This document shows, one piece after another, positions 41,660-51,209 of a stretch of 64,000 bases of DNA; position 1 is the stretch's first letter; the number at the start of each line of letters is the position of its first letter. The notes under the pieces were generated by a model. That model made no database searches. It had not been told where the DNA came from and worked only from the letters and a program-made list of their open reading frames with translations. The translations under genes were made by a program, and so were the position numbers. Source of the DNA: JADZFO01 sp964512635 (GTDB lineage: Bacteria; 4484-113; JAFGCY01); NCBI GenBank assembly GCA_964512635.1, contig CAZEJB010000003.1, forward strand, positions 124,001 to 188,000, in the 5' to 3' direction.

Positions 41660-42712
41660 CTAAAGGGGCCGCCAGCGGCTGCAGGTTGCGGCCAGCAGTC
41701 GCACTGCAGAGTCGTAGACCTGCTGGGCCGGGATGGTGTGGAGGCAGCAGCGGTTCTGCAGCTGGCTGCCAAAGCGCGCGTCGCAGCGGCTGCAGATGCT
41801 CTCTGAGCGAACCACTGCGGAATTGGCATACTGGAAGGGGCCGCAGCGCGCCGGATCAGTCGGGCCAAAGAGGACCACGACCGGCCGGCCGCGGCCGACG
41901 GCCAGATGCACGGGCCCGCTGTCAGGCCCGATGAACAGGTCAGCCTTGTCCAGCACCCAGGTCAGCTCTTCAATGGTCGTCTGACCCACCAGATCGACCA
42001 CCGTATTGTTGTAGCTGTAAACGCCTTCGTACTGCTCGCGTTCTCCGGGGCTGCCAAGGAAGACGAAGTCCACCGAGTTGACCGGGAACATGTTCAGCAG
42101 CTTGTTGAAGCTCTCCAGCGGCCAGCGTTTGTACTCCACCGTGGCGCCGACGCTGACTGCCACGATTGGCCGCGAACGGCCAAAGTTCGGCCCGAGCTTC
42201 TCCTTAAGCCAGACCTTGGCCCGGTCTTCGTCGATGTAAACCTTTTCGGAGTAGTCCCTGACCTCCAGCCCATAGCGCTGCAACAGAAAGGCCTTCTCCT
42301 CAATCAGGTGCTCACGCATGTCCGGCCGCGCAAAGCTGCGGGTCAGCAGCGGCCCGCGCAGCTCGCTGCGGTACCCCACCCGCTCCTTGACCCCGCCAAG
42401 CAGCGCCATCAGCGCCGAGCCGAAACTGTTGTGAAAGATAAAGCCAAGGTCGAAGCTGCCGGCCTTCAGTTGCTGGACCGAGGCGCTAAAGCTGGCCAGA
42501 TTGAAGTCGCCCTTGGAACGGTCGTAGGGTATGAGCTCATTTACAGCGGGGTCCCATCGATACGACGAGATCGAGGCGGGCTGCCCCAGGACCGCCAGAT
42601 GAGCCCCCGGCCACGCGCTGCGGACAGCCCGCACACAGGGGCTGAGCATTACCAGATCGCCAATCATGGACCAGTCCATGATGACAATGCGCTGTGGGTC
42701 ACGGCTTGCCAA
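41660..42712 (-). CDS. Glycosyltransferase family 9 (heptosyltransferase-like)
   Basis: 350 aa. Typical GT9 features: IVIMDWSMIGDLVMLSPCVRAV at the N-terminus, SVGATVEYKRWPLESFNKLL, LFIGPDSGPVHLAVGRGRPVVVLFGPTDP. It transfers heptose to the LPS inner core in diderms; hldE at the window end makes its likely ADP-heptose donor. The C-terminus has a cluster of Cys residues (SICSRCDARFGSQLQNRCC) like other WaaF/WaaQ homologues. TTG 42712 lies 8 nt after TATAAT; the exact start is uncertain by a few codons. Confidence 0.88.
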   Translation of the reverse strand: MASRDPQRIVIMDWSMIGDLVMLSPCVRAVRSAWPGAHLAVLGQPASISSYRWDPAVNELIPYDRSKGDFNLASFSASVQQLKAGSFDLGFIFHNSFGSALMALLGGVKERVGYRSELRGPLLTRSFARPDMREHLIEEKAFLLQRYGLEVRDYSEKVYIDEDRAKVWLKEKLGPNFGRSRPIVAVSVGATVEYKRWPLESFNKLLNMFPVNSVDFVFLGSPGEREQYEGVYSYNNTVVDLVGQTTIEELTWVLDKADLFIGPDSGPVHLAVGRGRPVVVLFGPTDPARCGPFQYANSAVVRSESICSRCDARFGSQLQNRCCLHTIPAQQVYDSAVRLLAATCSRWRPL

Positions 42713-42720
42713 GGCGAGCC

Positions 42721-42726
42721 ATTATA
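42721..42726 (-). promoter_or_regulatory. -10 box TATAAT of the GT9 gene
   Basis: Minus-strand TATAAT, then 8 nt, then TTG 42712. Confidence 0.5.
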
Positions 42727-42860
42727 GTTATTTCGCCGCTCCCCCCAAGGTACTGCCCAGCCCCCGCCTGCAGGCATGGTGAAAAGACCAACGGGCCGCT
42801 TCTTCCTGCGCCCGGCACTTTTGCCCCGCTGGCAGCCCATGCATTGGCCGCCGCGCCAAA

Positions 42861-43847
42861 CTAATCAGCGAGTGACCACAAGGTCTGGCGCCAGCCGATG
42901 GCTGAAATCGCCGCGAATGTTCTTTCACAGGTCTGGATGAAGTTGACTCCATAGCCCATACTCTCCGCAACCTCGATGCGCCTGGCGTTGAACGCCTCAA
43001 GCCGCTCGGGATCAGGGTTGCGGCGGCAGGCCAGCTTGGCAATCTCCCACTCCAGCCACCAGATCAGCTCATGCCCCGCCAGGTCATTCTCCTCAGTCTT
43101 ATCCTGTTGCCGCGGATCCAGGCTCAGCCCATGCCCAGCCCTGAATTCGTCCAGCACATCTGCCCACTGTTCGGAGGGCAGATAGCGCAGGGCCACCTTT
43201 AGAATCGCCAGGCTTGACCAGCCGTGGTCCTGCAGCACCTCTGGGAGCTCTTCACGCTGGAAGTCGATACTGGCCAGATAGCCGGGAACGTAGGCTGCTA
43301 CCTGGCGATACTCCGCTACGATCTGACGCGGGGTAAGGACGCGATCCCTGGCCGCCACGTTGTCCAGCCACTTGGCCTCGGCCAGCAGCGACAGGCAGCG
43401 CAGCTGCATCTCGCAATCGACCGCGCTGACCACACCAAGGCGGGCCCGGCGCAGCTCGGCTTCGCTGAGCAGGCTGCGGACCAGTTCTACCTGCTCATAG
43501 ACCTCTTCGTGCTGCAGCCGCGACAGCGCACCATAGGCAGTCAGCAGGGCGAAGCTGCAGAGGCCCTTGTCATAGGCGCTGGCCAGCGGTTCCTGCTGGC
43601 AGAAGGCCTCGCTCCACTCCAGCAGCTCTTGAAGCTGGGCCACCTGGTCATAGCGATCCCGGTTGCAGCAGCCGATGGCTTCCCGCGTCAATGCTGACAC
43701 CAGCCCTTCGTAAGTCGCGGCGTCCTTGAGCGGCTCCGGCCGCCGCACATCCTCAACTCCATAGGCTGTCTGCCGCGTCCACCAGCCCTGGGGCCGGCCA
43801 AGAAACTCAAGAGGGCTGGGTAACTTGTGCGGGCTTGCAACTGCCAT
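42861..43847 (-). CDS. Helical protein of unknown function, coupled to the XRE regulator
   Basis: 328 aa, soluble and mostly helical with TPR-like spacing (YDKGLCSFALLTAYGALSRL, ELRRARLGVVSAVDCEMQLRCLSLLAEA, WSSLAILKVALRYLPSEQW). No catalytic motif is visible. Its ATG shares its first base with the regulator stop (TAATG at 43847), which strongly implies a joint function, perhaps effector or antagonist of the regulator. The pair resembles stress or toxin-antitoxin-like modules only in layout. No relative is recognised. Confidence 0.65.
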   Translation of the reverse strand: MAVASPHKLPSPLEFLGRPQGWWTRQTAYGVEDVRRPEPLKDAATYEGLVSALTREAIGCCNRDRYDQVAQLQELLEWSEAFCQQEPLASAYDKGLCSFALLTAYGALSRLQHEEVYEQVELVRSLLSEAELRRARLGVVSAVDCEMQLRCLSLLAEAKWLDNVAARDRVLTPRQIVAEYRQVAAYVPGYLASIDFQREELPEVLQDHGWSSLAILKVALRYLPSEQWADVLDEFRAGHGLSLDPRQQDKTEENDLAGHELIWWLEWEIAKLACRRNPDPERLEAFNARRIEVAESMGYGVNFIQTCERTFAAISAIGWRQTLWSLAD

Positions 43848-44461
43848 TACTTACCCCCTGCCCCACTGGAGGCCCGTTCCATGATCACCGCTTCTACGCT
43901 GCCCTGACTATCTTCCAGGGACGCACCTGCCATCTCGCTCAGGATTTGCCGTGAGCGGCTGCGCAGCCGCAGGCGCGCCTCGTTGACTGCGTAGTTAGTT
44001 TCGTCGGCACTTCGCGTGCCCTGAAGCCCGACCTGCGGGGCGACCGGCACAGCTGTTTCCGCCGCCTTTGCAGGTGGCTCATTCACGTCCGCTGAGCCGC
44101 TCAACAGAGCATCTGCCAGATCCGGCGCCAGCAGGCGTCCAGCCAGCCGCAGGCCAGCGCGGTAGATAGCCTCTTCCAGCTCGCCTACGAACTCTGCCGC
44201 CCCGGAAGTCCTGCCGCCACGATCGGCGGCCTCTATTCCAAGCTGGGCGTCAACGCTCTGCCCGAGTTTTGCCATGGCCCAGAGCGCCAGATCCGCCGGC
44301 AGCGGGCTGCGGCCCTCCACCACACGGTACAGCGTGGCTCGGCTAAGTTCAAAGCCATCGGCCAGAAGAGCCCCATGCAGGGCCGGAATGCGCCAGTTGC
44401 GCTCATCCATCAGCCTGACGAGGCTTGTGCTCGCAATATTCAGATATTTCGACTGACTCAC
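43847..44461 (-). CDS. XRE-type helix-turn-helix regulator, leaderless
   Basis: 204 aa. The N-terminal HTH (residues about 10-70) reads TSLVRLMDERNWRIPALHGA then LSRATLYRVVEGRSPLPADL, an XRE-like five-helix pattern in which SRATLYRVVEG is the recognition helix. The remainder is helical with disordered stretches. GTG 44461 follows a canonical promoter exactly (TTGACA-N17-TATCAT-N6-GTG), and a dyad covers the start, so autoregulation is likely. It is translationally coupled to the 42861-43847 gene. Confidence 0.75.
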   Translation of the reverse strand: MSQSKYLNIASTSLVRLMDERNWRIPALHGALLADGFELSRATLYRVVEGRSPLPADLALWAMAKLGQSVDAQLGIEAADRGGRTSGAAEFVGELEEAIYRAGLRLAGRLLAPDLADALLSGSADVNEPPAKAAETAVPVAPQVGLQGTRSADETNYAVNEARLRLRSRSRQILSEMAGASLEDSQGSVEAVIMERASSGAGGK

Positions 44462-44496
44462 GAGACGATGATATCACGCTGTCTCATTTATGTCAA
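44462..44496 (-). promoter_or_regulatory. Complete leaderless promoter with GAGAC/GTCTC dyad (XRE gene)
   Basis: On the minus strand: TTGACA (44496-44491), 17-bp spacer, TATCAT (44473-44468), CGTCTC, GTG. GAGAC-N4-TGATATCA-N2-GTCTC spans the -10 box and the start-proximal bases, a probable operator for the encoded XRE protein. Confidence 0.8.
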
Positions 44497-44681
44497 GTAG
44501 TATTGTCGTTGTGCTTGGTTCTGTATCACTTTTGAGTTATCTTCCTCGATTATGGACATTCAGAGCCCGAGAATCGCAGGCGTACCAGCTTTCCCCAAGC
44601 TTTTTCTTCTCAGCGTCGGTCAGGGGATAAGATAGGCGCGCCGATATCTAGGCATCCGCCCATTGGGCACGAGGTTCAAGA

Positions 44682-45959
44682 ATGAGCGCCAAAAGACTGA
44701 CCATACCCCTCGACATTGCCGACATCAACCTGGCAAATGAGGGCCGACGCCGCACTGAATGGGCGGCCAGCGAGATGCCCGTGCTGGCTAAGCTGAACGA
44801 AGAGTTCAAGAAGAGCAAGCCGCTCAAGGGCCAGCGCATCGCCGCCTGCCTGCACGTCACCACAGAGACTGCCAACCTGATGCTGGCGCTGAAAGCCGGT
44901 GGCGCCGATATCCGGCTGTGCGGCAGCAACCCTCTGAGCACCCAGGATGACGTGGCCGCCCACCTGGTCCGTGACCACGGTATCTCGACCTTCGCCACCT
45001 ACGGTGCCAACCGCATCAAGTATTACGAACAGATCAACGCCACCCTGGACTTTAAGCCGACCATCACAATGGATGACGGCTGTGACCTGGTCCACACGCT
45101 GCATACTGACCGCCGCGAGCTGTTGCCCGGGATCATCGGCGGGACCGAGGAGACTACTACCGGCGTGATCCGCCTGCGCGCCATGGCCGCGGATGGTGCA
45201 CTCGCCTATCCCATCATTGCAGTCAATGACGCTGACACAAAGCACCTCTTTGACAACCGCTACGGCACGGGCCAGAGCACAATCGACGGTATCCTGCGCG
45301 CAACAAACCTTTTGCTGGCTGGCCGGACTGTCGTGGTGGCCGGCTACGGCTGGTGCGGGCGCGGCGTCGCCATGCGTGCCCGGGGTATGGGAGCCATCGT
45401 TGTTGTCACCGAGATTGATCCCATCAAAGCCCTTGAGGCTGCTCTGGACGGCTTCCAGGTCATGCCAATGAGCAAGGCCGCCCCGATCGGAGATCTCTTC
45501 ATCACCCTGACAGGTAACATCAATGTTGTTGATGTTTCCCATATGCTGAAGATGAAGGATGGAGCCATCGTCTGTAACAGTGGACACTTTGATGTGGAGA
45601 TTAACGTCGGCGGACTCGGAGCGGCAGCCAGGAAGGCCAATGCTTCACGTGAGAACGTGGTCGAGTACGTCATGCCAAGCGGACGCAAGGTGCGCCTGCT
45701 GGCCGAAGGCCGGCTGGTTAACCTGGCAGCGGCTGAGGGGCATCCGGCGGCAGTAATGGATATGAGCTTCGCCAATCAGGCGCTTTCAGCCCAGTACATG
45801 GCTGCTAATCACCGCAAGCTGGCTAAGGGTGTCTACAGTGTGCCAAGGGAGCAGGACGAACGGGTCGCCCGGCTTAAACTTGCCACCCTGGGACTGAGCA
45901 TTGACAAGTTAACCGCTGAACAGAAGAAGTACCTCTCAAGCTATAGCCACGGAACTTAG
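44682..45959 (+). CDS. ahcY: S-adenosylhomocysteinase
   Basis: 425 aa. It splits S-adenosylhomocysteine to adenosine and homocysteine, NAD-dependent, clearing the product of methyl transfer. Signatures: ACLHVTTETANLMLALKAGG, the NDADTKHLFDNRYGTGQS segment, the NAD-binding VVVAGYGWCGRGVAMRARG, and CNSGHFDVEI. The length fits the short form without the eukaryote-type insertion. GAGG lies 8 nt before the ATG. The upstream 220 bp was checked for an SAH riboswitch and none was recognised. The next gene follows after 131 bp. Confidence 0.95.
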   Translation: MSAKRLTIPLDIADINLANEGRRRTEWAASEMPVLAKLNEEFKKSKPLKGQRIAACLHVTTETANLMLALKAGGADIRLCGSNPLSTQDDVAAHLVRDHGISTFATYGANRIKYYEQINATLDFKPTITMDDGCDLVHTLHTDRRELLPGIIGGTEETTTGVIRLRAMAADGALAYPIIAVNDADTKHLFDNRYGTGQSTIDGILRATNLLLAGRTVVVAGYGWCGRGVAMRARGMGAIVVVTEIDPIKALEAALDGFQVMPMSKAAPIGDLFITLTGNINVVDVSHMLKMKDGAIVCNSGHFDVEINVGGLGAAARKANASRENVVEYVMPSGRKVRLLAEGRLVNLAAAEGHPAAVMDMSFANQALSAQYMAANHRKLAKGVYSVPREQDERVARLKLATLGLSIDKLTAEQKKYLSSYSHGT

Positions 45960-46090
45960 GCTGCCTTAGCAGGCGTGTTTAGCGTGATCGCGGTTGAGGC
46001 CGATGAGTAAGAAGTACTTCCCTGCGGTTTTGCCTGTATGATTGCAGATGTACCGTCTACCGTAAGGTAAGGCTTGAAGCGAGGCGAAGA

Positions 46091-48517
46091 GTGAAATACA
46101 TCGCGATGGCGCTGGCCGTTTGGCTGGCTCTGACCGTCTGCAGCCTGGCTGCTGAGCTCAAGGGCGTTGAGGCCTTCCCTCTTGACCAGCTAAAACCAGG
46201 TCTGAAAGGTGTGGGTCACACGGTGATCCGCGGCACCAAGGTTGAGACCTTTGATGTCGAGATCCTTGAACTGGTCCCTGACGGCGGCTTTGATGGCGGC
46301 CCGATGGTCCTGGCCAAGTTCAGCGGTCCCGTAGTTGAGCAGTCCAAGGGAATCGCCGCTGGCTATTCCGGCAGCCCGGTTTATATCGGTAACAAGCTGC
46401 TCGGTGCCGTCAGTATGGCTATTCCATATACCGATACGCACGTCGGCGGCATCACCCCGATCGGACAGATGCTGGCCGCCATGCCAAGCGGTGCTGAACC
46501 GGATTACTCCCATAACTCAGTTCTCCCGAGCACCGAGCACAGCGGCACGCCGATCGATGAAGACGGCAACCCGATTGATGAGCGCGGTGAAAAGATCAGC
46601 TATCTGCGTGATTCCGCGAAGGCGCTGGCCTTTAATGACCGCATGAAGGCGGAAGGCATTGAGCGCTATGCCGCCGTACCCTGCACCACTCCGATACTCT
46701 ACAGCGGTGTTTCTCCGCAGATCATGGCCAAGTATCAGCCTGAGCTGCAGAAGCTGTTGGGGCCGAATTTCACCTTTGCCCCGGCCCCTGCCGGTGCCGC
46801 TGGCGATACCGGCCTGCTGCAGCTTCAGGACGAACTCCAGGCGGCTGGCGGCGGCAAGACACCCGGACTGCTGTTTGCTCCCAAGACTTCCGAGCCGGCG
46901 CTGAAGGGCGGTGATGCTGTCGCCGTTTCGCTGATGCAGGGCGACATCGAGCTGAATGCCATTGGCACTGTGACCTACAGCGACGCTGACGGACGCGTGC
47001 TGATCTTCGGCCACCCGATGCTTGGCAGCGGCAGCACCAACCTGCCCATGGGTAAAGGCTATGTGGTCTGGACCTTTACCAGCATCGAGCGCGCATTCAA
47101 GCAGGGTGTGCGCCTTGATACCCTTGGCACCCTGACTCAGGACCGTCTCGCGGCCTGTGGCGGCAGCCTGAACCAGCAGCCTGACCTGATCCCCTTCAAG
47201 ATTAAGATCAAGGATGTGGATAAGGGTACTGAGCGCGTGATGAACGTCTCGGTTATCCGCCACCCTGACTACACTCCGATGTTGATGGCCATGGCCCTCA
47301 GCCAGGCCGCTGGCAAGGTGCTGGACCGCCAGAGCGGCGGCACACTGAAGATGAGCTACCACATTGAAGGTGTCGGACTCAAGGAGCCGCTGCGCCGGGT
47401 GAACTATTACAGTGACGACATGGATGTGGTCAGCCAGGGCGCCTACGAGCTGGTGCCGATCACCAACCTGCTGACCACCAACATCTACCGCGATGTGAAG
47501 CTCAGCAAGGTTGAAGTGCTTCTTGAGATCACCCGCAACCGAATCAACGCCTCCATCGATGACGCTGAGATTGTCTGGGACAAAAACAAGCCTGCCGAGA
47601 ACCCGGTCAATCCGGATATGCACCAGATCGTGCCAGAGCAAGCTACTCCGACCCAACCGGCGCAGCCCACTCAGCCAAGCGTGGGCCAGGATATGCCGGC
47701 GGCCAAGCTTCCTCTCAATCAGATTTCTAGCCAGCTCCCACAGATCTATGGCGGTGTGCCCCTGCAGCAGCAGGATCCGAACCAGCCCAGCCCGAACCAG
47801 CAGCAGACCACAACACCGCCGCCGGTAATCATGGGGCCGGGGATGATCGCACCGACGGCGAACATTCCAACCTTTGCCCCCGGCGACACCATCCGTGTGC
47901 GGGTACGCCTGCAGCCCTTCCGCACGGAGGCGATTTTCCGCGAGTTCAGCATCAAGGTTCCTGATGACTTCCCCAGCGGCTCTACGATGATCCTTGTCCA
48001 TGGTGGCGGCGATCTGATCTCGATGTCCGACGTCAATGGCAAGGGCCGCAACCTCTATGGCATGGGCCCGATTATTGAAGTCAAGGACCACGATCTGGAT
48101 TCCATCCTGGACCAGATCCTCGAATGGCCGCTTAACAACGAGCTGCTCGTGACCCTCGCCCGCCCCTTTGATCCGGCAGCGCCGCAAGAGCTTGGAGCGG
48201 CAGATGACAATAAGGAAAAGCCGGACGACAAGATTGATGCCAAGTACCAGATGGAGTACGTTATCTACAACGGCTTCATGCTGCCGGTCAACATCCAGAC
48301 GAAGGCCGACCAGGCGATGGCGGCCACGCTGGCAGCGGGAGCACCGACCGATGGCTCGGCGCCGACAACTCCGGTCAGTGATCCCTCCGCCCAGCCCGGA
48401 ACAGCTCCCGAAACCAGTGGTGATGAAGAGTACTTCAACACCAGCGTAGAGCTTCACGAGAGCGTCCGTCGCCCGGTGGACAAGCTCCGAGTCATCCCTG
48501 GCGGTGGCAAGCTGTAA
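46091..48517 (+). CDS. SpoIVB-peptidase S55-like exported protein
   Basis: 808 aa. Signal peptide (YIAMALAVWLALTVCSLAAE), then PGLKGVGHTVIRGTKVETFDVEILE and GIAAGYSGSPVYIGNKLLGAVS, the S55 serine context (Ser about 93/95) with a candidate upstream His 43. A second conserved block reads DGRVLIFGHPMLGSGSTNLPM. Pro/Gln-rich linkers follow (about 520-590), then a C-terminal beta domain. In sporulating Firmicutes S55 peptidases signal across membranes; the large versions in non-sporulating bacteria are uncharacterised. GTG 46091 has GAGGCGAAGA upstream. Confidence 0.8.
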   Translation: MKYIAMALAVWLALTVCSLAAELKGVEAFPLDQLKPGLKGVGHTVIRGTKVETFDVEILELVPDGGFDGGPMVLAKFSGPVVEQSKGIAAGYSGSPVYIGNKLLGAVSMAIPYTDTHVGGITPIGQMLAAMPSGAEPDYSHNSVLPSTEHSGTPIDEDGNPIDERGEKISYLRDSAKALAFNDRMKAEGIERYAAVPCTTPILYSGVSPQIMAKYQPELQKLLGPNFTFAPAPAGAAGDTGLLQLQDELQAAGGGKTPGLLFAPKTSEPALKGGDAVAVSLMQGDIELNAIGTVTYSDADGRVLIFGHPMLGSGSTNLPMGKGYVVWTFTSIERAFKQGVRLDTLGTLTQDRLAACGGSLNQQPDLIPFKIKIKDVDKGTERVMNVSVIRHPDYTPMLMAMALSQAAGKVLDRQSGGTLKMSYHIEGVGLKEPLRRVNYYSDDMDVVSQGAYELVPITNLLTTNIYRDVKLSKVEVLLEITRNRINASIDDAEIVWDKNKPAENPVNPDMHQIVPEQATPTQPAQPTQPSVGQDMPAAKLPLNQISSQLPQIYGGVPLQQQDPNQPSPNQQQTTTPPPVIMGPGMIAPTANIPTFAPGDTIRVRVRLQPFRTEAIFREFSIKVPDDFPSGSTMILVHGGGDLISMSDVNGKGRNLYGMGPIIEVKDHDLDSILDQILEWPLNNELLVTLARPFDPAAPQELGAADDNKEKPDDKIDAKYQMEYVIYNGFMLPVNIQTKADQAMAATLAAGAPTDGSAPTTPVSDPSAQPGTAPETSGDEEYFNTSVELHESVRRPVDKLRVIPGGGKL

Positions 48518-48543
48518 AGCTGCCGCAAGATGCTCAGATAACG

Positions 48544-48575
48544 AACAGGGGGCCATGGCCCCCTGTTTTTTTTTG
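48544..48575. terminator. Strong terminator between convergent genes
   Basis: A perfect 22-bp palindrome (ACAGGGGGCC-AT-GGCCCCCTGT complement pairs, 48545-48566) is followed by nine T on the plus strand. It ends the S55 transcript; on the minus strand the T-run is short. Confidence 0.9.
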
Positions 48576-48622
48576 TTCAGGTCATCGGAGACCCGTCATT
48601 ATCTTTGACGGCCGCCCGCGGA

Positions 48623-50569
48623 TCAGGTCGCGCTGGGCTCACCGGCCTTGCGAAAACCGATACCCGGACGCTTGAGCGTCTGCTGGTCAAACTCGTTATA
48701 GCGGCGCACCAGCTTTTCCCACTCCTGCAGATCCGGCGGAGTGCTTGCCAGGGCTGACTTGAGGTCCGCCATGTTGATGGCACGTTCCTCGCCGCCCTCA
48801 ATGGCGCTGCGCCACGGGATGGTAGCCGCGTTTTCAACGACCTGCCGAATCGCGTCTGCGCTGTAGTTCACCGAGTTTTGCGCCAACCAGGACCAATCAA
48901 TGTCTTCGCTGACGAAAGGACGGGCATTGAGGTAGATCTTGAAGATCTCGGCGCGCTCAGTGGGGCCCGGCGGCGGCACAAACACCAGCCGGCCAAGCCG
49001 TCCCGGTCGGCGCAGCGCGAAGTCAACGTCCCAGGGTGCGTTGGTGGCCCCAAGAACCATGACTTTGTCGTTATCACTGGTCAGGCCATCGAGCTCGATC
49101 AATAGTTGGCTGATCAACTTCTTTTCCCAGCCACTCTGCATACTGCTGCGACTACCGCCGATGGCATCTACTTCATCCAGGAAGACAATGCTCGGTGCAC
49201 GCTTGCGCGCGGTGGCAAAGATCATGCTGACAGCCTTCTCCGAGTTGCCAACCCACTTGTCCAGCACTGAGGCCAGGTTCACGTTGATAAAAGACACCTG
49301 GCACTCGCCGGCCGCGGCGCGGGCCAGCATGGTCTTGCCGCAGCCCGGAGGTCCGAAGAAGAGGATGCCGCCACCGGCGCGCTTGCCATAGCGGCTGCTG
49401 ATCTCCGGGTACTTCAGGGGATACTCGATTGTCTCGCGGATCGCCTGCTTTACTTTATCCAAGCCGCCGATGTCGCTGAAGCGTACATCAGGAATCTTGG
49501 CGTCGCCGAGCACGGCATCCTCGTCACCACGGCCGAAGGCCGTGTAGATGTCGTCCTCCATGCCATAGCTCTGGCGGTGCAGCATCAGACTGTGACGCAG
49601 CTGCCGCGCTTCGGGGTTACCCGGCTGAAGCTCCAGCACTTTCTCTGCGTCCTTGATCGCCTCGTCGAAGTAGTCGAGGTTCTCATTTACTTTGGCCCGC
49701 TGCAGGTACAGCTCAGGATTGGTCGGCTCAAGCTGGACCAGACGGTCGAGCACTTTGAGCGCCTCAATGTTACGGTTGAGCTGGAACAGCGCCTCCGAAT
49801 GCTTCTTAAGCGCCATCGGGTCATCGGGGTATTCGTCGAGGAATGTCTCGATGTCCTCGAGACCTGCCTCATAGTCTTCCATCTTGAAACAGGCCTCGGC
49901 CCGGTCCAGCAGGTAGTCGTGCTGGTCCGGGAACTGCTCGATAAGTCGTTCATAATCGCCACGAGCCCGGCCGGCATCACCCTTGATCAGGGTGTAGTCA
50001 GCCCGCAGCTCGCGCAGAGGGCCACTGAAGGGATAGAAGAACAGGCCAAGCGTGGCCAGTTCCACCAGTGCGTCTTCCTCATTTTGGTGCTCAAGGCGTC
50101 GCGAGACCCTCAGGAAGAGCTCCGGGGAAAACAGCGCCTGGCTGTTGGCTGGCAGGAACATCTTCAGCAGAATCTCAAGCGGCTCCTGGAGCTGCTTTAC
50201 CACATCTTCCTTTCGCAGGGTCTCCAGCGCCATCCGGAAGAGTTTCAGTGCATAACTCCAGTTGTGCTCGCGACTGGTCAGACGGAGGATGGCCTCGAGT
50301 ACGGGCGTGATCCTTGCCGGGACTTCCGAGCGCGGGTTGAGCACATAACGCTCTACCGACAGCAGCAGCTGGCGGCGTTCGGCGGCAGTCAGATCGGCGA
50401 TTTGTGACAGCTGGCTGAGCAGCTCCACCTTACTCTCGGCGGTCGAGAGTTTCAGGCGCAGCAGATCCTGCTCAAACTCACGGCGCCGGCGCAGCGGCGT
50501 CTGAGGCAGCTGATTGCTAGTAGGACTCTGGTCCCCGCGGGGAGAGGGGCTTTCGCGTAGTTCATGCAT
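48623..50569 (-). CDS. TPR-AAA+ ATPase (Vps4/SpoVK-like)
   Basis: 648 aa. The N-terminal half (about 30-335) is helical with TPR repeats (DYLLDRAEACFKMEDYEAGLEDIETFL, PELYLQRAKVNENLDYFDEAIKDAEKVL). The AAA domain (about 375-620) has Walker A FGPPGCGKTML, Walker B SIVFLDEVDAIGG, sensor 1 VLGATNAPWD and arginine finger context RRPGRLGRLVF. Such meiotic-clade AAA proteins remodel protein complexes. ATG 50569 comes 10 nt after TATAAT, so the leader is only a few bases. No partner gene adjoins. Confidence 0.85.
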   Translation of the reverse strand: MHELRESPSPRGDQSPTSNQLPQTPLRRRREFEQDLLRLKLSTAESKVELLSQLSQIADLTAAERRQLLLSVERYVLNPRSEVPARITPVLEAILRLTSREHNWSYALKLFRMALETLRKEDVVKQLQEPLEILLKMFLPANSQALFSPELFLRVSRRLEHQNEEDALVELATLGLFFYPFSGPLRELRADYTLIKGDAGRARGDYERLIEQFPDQHDYLLDRAEACFKMEDYEAGLEDIETFLDEYPDDPMALKKHSEALFQLNRNIEALKVLDRLVQLEPTNPELYLQRAKVNENLDYFDEAIKDAEKVLELQPGNPEARQLRHSLMLHRQSYGMEDDIYTAFGRGDEDAVLGDAKIPDVRFSDIGGLDKVKQAIRETIEYPLKYPEISSRYGKRAGGGILFFGPPGCGKTMLARAAAGECQVSFINVNLASVLDKWVGNSEKAVSMIFATARKRAPSIVFLDEVDAIGGSRSSMQSGWEKKLISQLLIELDGLTSDNDKVMVLGATNAPWDVDFALRRPGRLGRLVFVPPPGPTERAEIFKIYLNARPFVSEDIDWSWLAQNSVNYSADAIRQVVENAATIPWRSAIEGGEERAINMADLKSALASTPPDLQEWEKLVRRYNEFDQQTLKRPGIGFRKAGEPSAT

Positions 50570-50579
50570 CTGCAGCCAG

Positions 50580-50585
50580 ATTATA
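50580..50585 (-). promoter_or_regulatory. -10 box TATAAT of the TPR-AAA gene
   Basis: Minus-strand TATAAT, then 10 nt, then ATG 50569; a leader of about 3-4 nt is predicted. Confidence 0.6.
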
Positions 50586-50650
50586 CCTGCGGCAGCCCGG
50601 GAAAAGCCTTTCTGGAAAAGCCGCCATCAGCTGTTTAACCGCGCCGCCAA

Positions 50651-51007
50651 ATGGGCATAACGCCCGGAATGAGCAGTATCAATCAGAGTGTCCTCAGACT
50701 GAGCCGGAGCGCCAATGACTTTCCGGCGCAACCTTTTCCAGCCGGCAGTGGTCTTAGGCGGTGGGGAAACATGCCTGACAAGTACTTCCACGGAAACTTG
50801 AGGAACTGGACCGCTGAGCAGGGCGGTTCGGGGGATACTTTACAGTCCGCACAAGTATCAGCGAGTACCGGGACTCGACAGCTTATGGTCTGGCTGGCAC
50901 TCCTGGTAGGAATCGTCTGCATTCTTATGGTGGCCGGTTTTGACGTTGGTCAGGTGGCCGCTAATGCAAGAGATCACGCAGACCGCGTGACACTCGCCGA
51001 CCTCTAG
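50651..51007 (+). CDS. Small C-terminally anchored protein, unknown (tentative)
   Basis: Up to 118 aa. A polar N-terminus with PDKYFHGNLRNWTAEQGG is followed by one membrane helix (LMVWLALLVGIVCILMVAGF) and a short charged end. The start is unclear: ATG 50651, 50669, or 50771, which has GTGGGG upstream. No family recognised. AT-richer DNA (51010-51140) separates it from padR and contains no other feature I can support. Confidence 0.4.
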   Translation: MGITPGMSSINQSVLRLSRSANDFPAQPFPAGSGLRRWGNMPDKYFHGNLRNWTAEQGGSGDTLQSAQVSASTGTRQLMVWLALLVGIVCILMVAGFDVGQVAANARDHADRVTLADL

Positions 51008-51209
51008 TTGCAAGTTCCTATTCAGATTCAGATTGATTTGTGTACAACTATTGCGCCTTCGCTGATAGGTTAAATTAATGTAAGAAGTGAATTCTTTCAG
51101 CCAGAGCTGAGACTAAGCGTTACATTTATCTTAAAATGGTTGAGCCACTTGGGCAAGCCCATGCTCCAAGTGCAAGTGAAGTAACAGTCCCTGGTTCAAG
51201 AGGAAACGC

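Noticed and set aside
44500..44681. SAH riboswitch upstream of ahcY
   Set aside because: I looked for the conserved SAH aptamer core and found none; the segment has no matching stem pattern.
46517..48556. 679-aa open frame on the minus strand
   Set aside because: Antisense to the S55 protein; no recognisable domain and composition typical of a reverse-strand shadow.
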